From NCBI RefSeq assembly GCF_003063625.1, contig NZ_CP026604.1, positions 4,690,065 to 4,754,064 on the forward strand: a DNA stretch of 64,000 bases, written 5' to 3'. Position numbers and translations under genes: made by a program. The notes under the pieces are model-generated. The model was not told the DNA's origin. It was given only the letters and a program-made list of their open reading frames with translations, and did not search any database. Positions 62,900 through 64,000 of the stretch are shown here, piece by piece; the first letter of the stretch is position 1, and the number at the start of each line of letters is the position of its first letter. This DNA is from Saccharobesus litoralis. Its GTDB lineage: Bacteria; Pseudomonadota; Gammaproteobacteria; Enterobacterales; Alteromonadaceae.

Positions 62900-64000
62900 C
62901 TAAAATTCGAATTTAAGCTGTACTTGTGGCTTTTTTTCTGTCAAACCAACACTCAGCCCAACTAAACGAATACCACGCTGGTTTTGCCTTAACAACGCAC
63001 CTTGCAAAAGAGACACGAACAAACTGTCATCAATCTGTTGTGATGATTTTTCAATGGTTGTCGATTTAAAATCAGAAAACTTAAGCTTAACCACTTGCTT
63101 GGCAATGGCAGACGTTACATCACGCTTGGCATTTCTCGCTACACGCGTTTTCAGTTCAGGTAATAACTTTTTCATTACCGCTAAAGCATCATCAAATGTA
63201 TGAATATCGTGGCTTAACGTAAACTCGACCCCGACTGATTTGCGGTTACGCTCCAAACTCAGATTACGATTGTCGATACCATGGCTTTTATCAATCAGGC
63301 TTTGAGCAAACTTACCATATTGTTGAAACAACAAATCGCGCGGGTAAGCACGAACATCTGCTGTGGTATTTAACCCGATAGCAGCGAGTTTTTCTGCTGT
63401 GACCTTGCCAACACCAGGAATTTTTCTAAGCGGTAGCTCAGCCACAAACTCTGCAACCTGATCAGGAGTCACAACACAAATACCATTGGGTTTATTCTCA
63501 TCGCTGGCGATTTTGGCAATAAATTTATTGGGCGCGACACCCGCAGATGCCGTTAATCCCGTTGTTTCAAAAATTTCGCTGCGGATCGCTTCTGCGATTA
63601 AAGTTGCTGAGCCATGATGGAGCTGACAATGGGTAACATCTAAATACGCTTCGTCTAAAGACAAGGGTTCGATTAGCTGGGTGTATTGACTAAATATCTG
63701 CCGGATCTGCTGCGAGATCTGCTTATACAAGGCCATATTACCAGGTACAACAACCAAATCAGGACAAAGTTTATAAGCTTGAGCTGTCGGCATGGCTGAA
63801 CGTACACCGTATTTACGCGCTAGATAATTACAGGTGGATAATACGCCGCGCCTTTCTTTAGCGCCTCCGACAGCAAGAGGAACATGACGATATGCTGGGT
63901 TTTCGCGCATTTCAACAGCCGCGTAAAAACAATCCATGTCTACATGAATTATCTTTTTGGGACTATGCTTTAATTCCGCTGAAGTTGAGTTATATTCCCC
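62900..64000 (-). CDS. dinB: DNA polymerase IV, 5' end beyond the window
   Basis: This Y-family translesion polymerase shows [13 protein letters not shown] at the N-terminus, the catalytic [11 protein letters not shown] (Asp-Glu), the HhH segment [15 protein letters not shown] and the little-finger domain. The C-terminus QVQLKFEF resembles the beta-clamp binding tail. The internal Met at 63937 is not the start: the frame stays open to base 64000 and encodes KKIIHVD before it, which belongs to the conserved first strand. No start codon is seen in those 21 codons. In relatives the gene is LexA-regulated; its promoter lies outside. Confidence 0.95.
   Translation of the reverse strand, partial: GEYNSTSAELKHSPKKIIHVDMDCFYAAVEMRENPAYRHVPLAVGGAKERRGVLSTCNYLARKYGVRSAMPTAQAYKLCPDLVVVPGNMALYKQISQQIRQIFSQYTQLIEPLSLDEAYLDVTHCQLHHGSATLIAEAIRSEIFETTGLTASAGVAPNKFIAKIASDENKPNGICVVTPDQVAEFVAELPLRKIPGVGKVTAEKLAAIGLNTTADVRAYPRDLLFQQYGKFAQSLIDKSHGIDNRNLSLERNRKSVGVEFTLSHDIHTFDDALAVMKKLLPELKTRVARNAKRDVTSAIAKQVVKLKFSDFKSTTIEKSSQQIDDSLFVSLLQGALLRQNQRGIRLVGLSVGLTEKKPQVQLKFEF

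Overview
The window looks like a chromosomal core region of a marine gammaproteobacterium of the Alteromonadales (Alteromonadaceae-like) type. Supports are the modest GC content, the conserved gene orders rpsB-tsf-pyrH-frr-uppS-cdsA-dxr-rseP-bamA-skp-lpxD-fabZ-lpxA-lpxB-rnhB-dnaE-accA-tilS and tusDCBE, uvrY-uvrC-pgsA next to a tRNA cluster, and a 16S rRNA gene of gammaproteobacterial type. The genus is not fixed by anything I can see. Most genes lie on the minus strand. I see no integrase, transposase, prophage, CRISPR array or secondary-metabolite locus.

Layout. 1-2.7 kb: end of a YfcH-like epimerase gene, a hotdog acyl-CoA thioesterase and a 502-residue protein I cannot assign. 3.2-5.2 kb: two tRNA transcription units (Gly-Cys and Leu-Gly) flanking astE, with three extra copies of the 3' half of tRNA-Gly. 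5.3-8.9 kb: pgsA, uvrC, uvrY and two tandem tRNA-Ser genes. 9.2-11.4 kb: a BI-1/YccA membrane protein and tusDCBE, which relay sulfur for tRNA 2-thiouridine. 11.4-21 kb: serS, a fluoride channel, a two-receiver protein with a degenerate kinase module, rarA, lolA, ftsK and hemH. 21-24 kb: an orphan response regulator, a lipoprotein and an SDR oxidoreductase. 24-46 kb: recR, tilS, accA, dnaE, rnhB, the lipid A genes, bamA-skp, isoprenoid and phospholipid genes, frr, pyrH, tsf and rpsB. 46-50.5 kb, plus strand: map, glnD, dapD. 50.6-52.5 kb: a lipoprotein, then a LysR regulator divergent from a thioredoxin. 52.6-58 kb: a complete rRNA operon (16S-23S-5S, minus strand) with no spacer tRNA and two promoters. 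58-64 kb: an HIBCH-like hydrolase, parC, a DUF4124 protein, a small Rieske protein and dinB, which runs off the window.

The genes form mostly housekeeping blocks: translation (rpsB, tsf, frr, map, rRNA, tRNAs), envelope building (lpxD-fabZ-lpxA-lpxB, bamA-skp, rseP, uppS, cdsA, lolA), replication and repair (dnaE, rnhB, recR, uvrC, rarA, ftsK, parC, dinB) and nitrogen/lysine metabolism (glnD, dapD, astE).

Two non-coding features stand out. The first is a family of short palindrome-rich elements with 20-bp imperfect terminal inverted repeats, present three times (13504-13632, 42155-42326, 61739-61962). It behaves like a non-autonomous MITE: one copy is long and two have internal deletions. 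The second is the set of tRNA-Gly 3'-half repeats downstream of both tRNA-Gly genes. These resemble in layout the repeats behind E. coli tyrT, which give rtT RNA. Also notable are a 21-bp perfect palindrome at the 5' end of the rpsB transcript, a histidine-kinase-like module lacking its phospho-accepting histidine, and GC-rich discriminators shared by the stable-RNA promoters.
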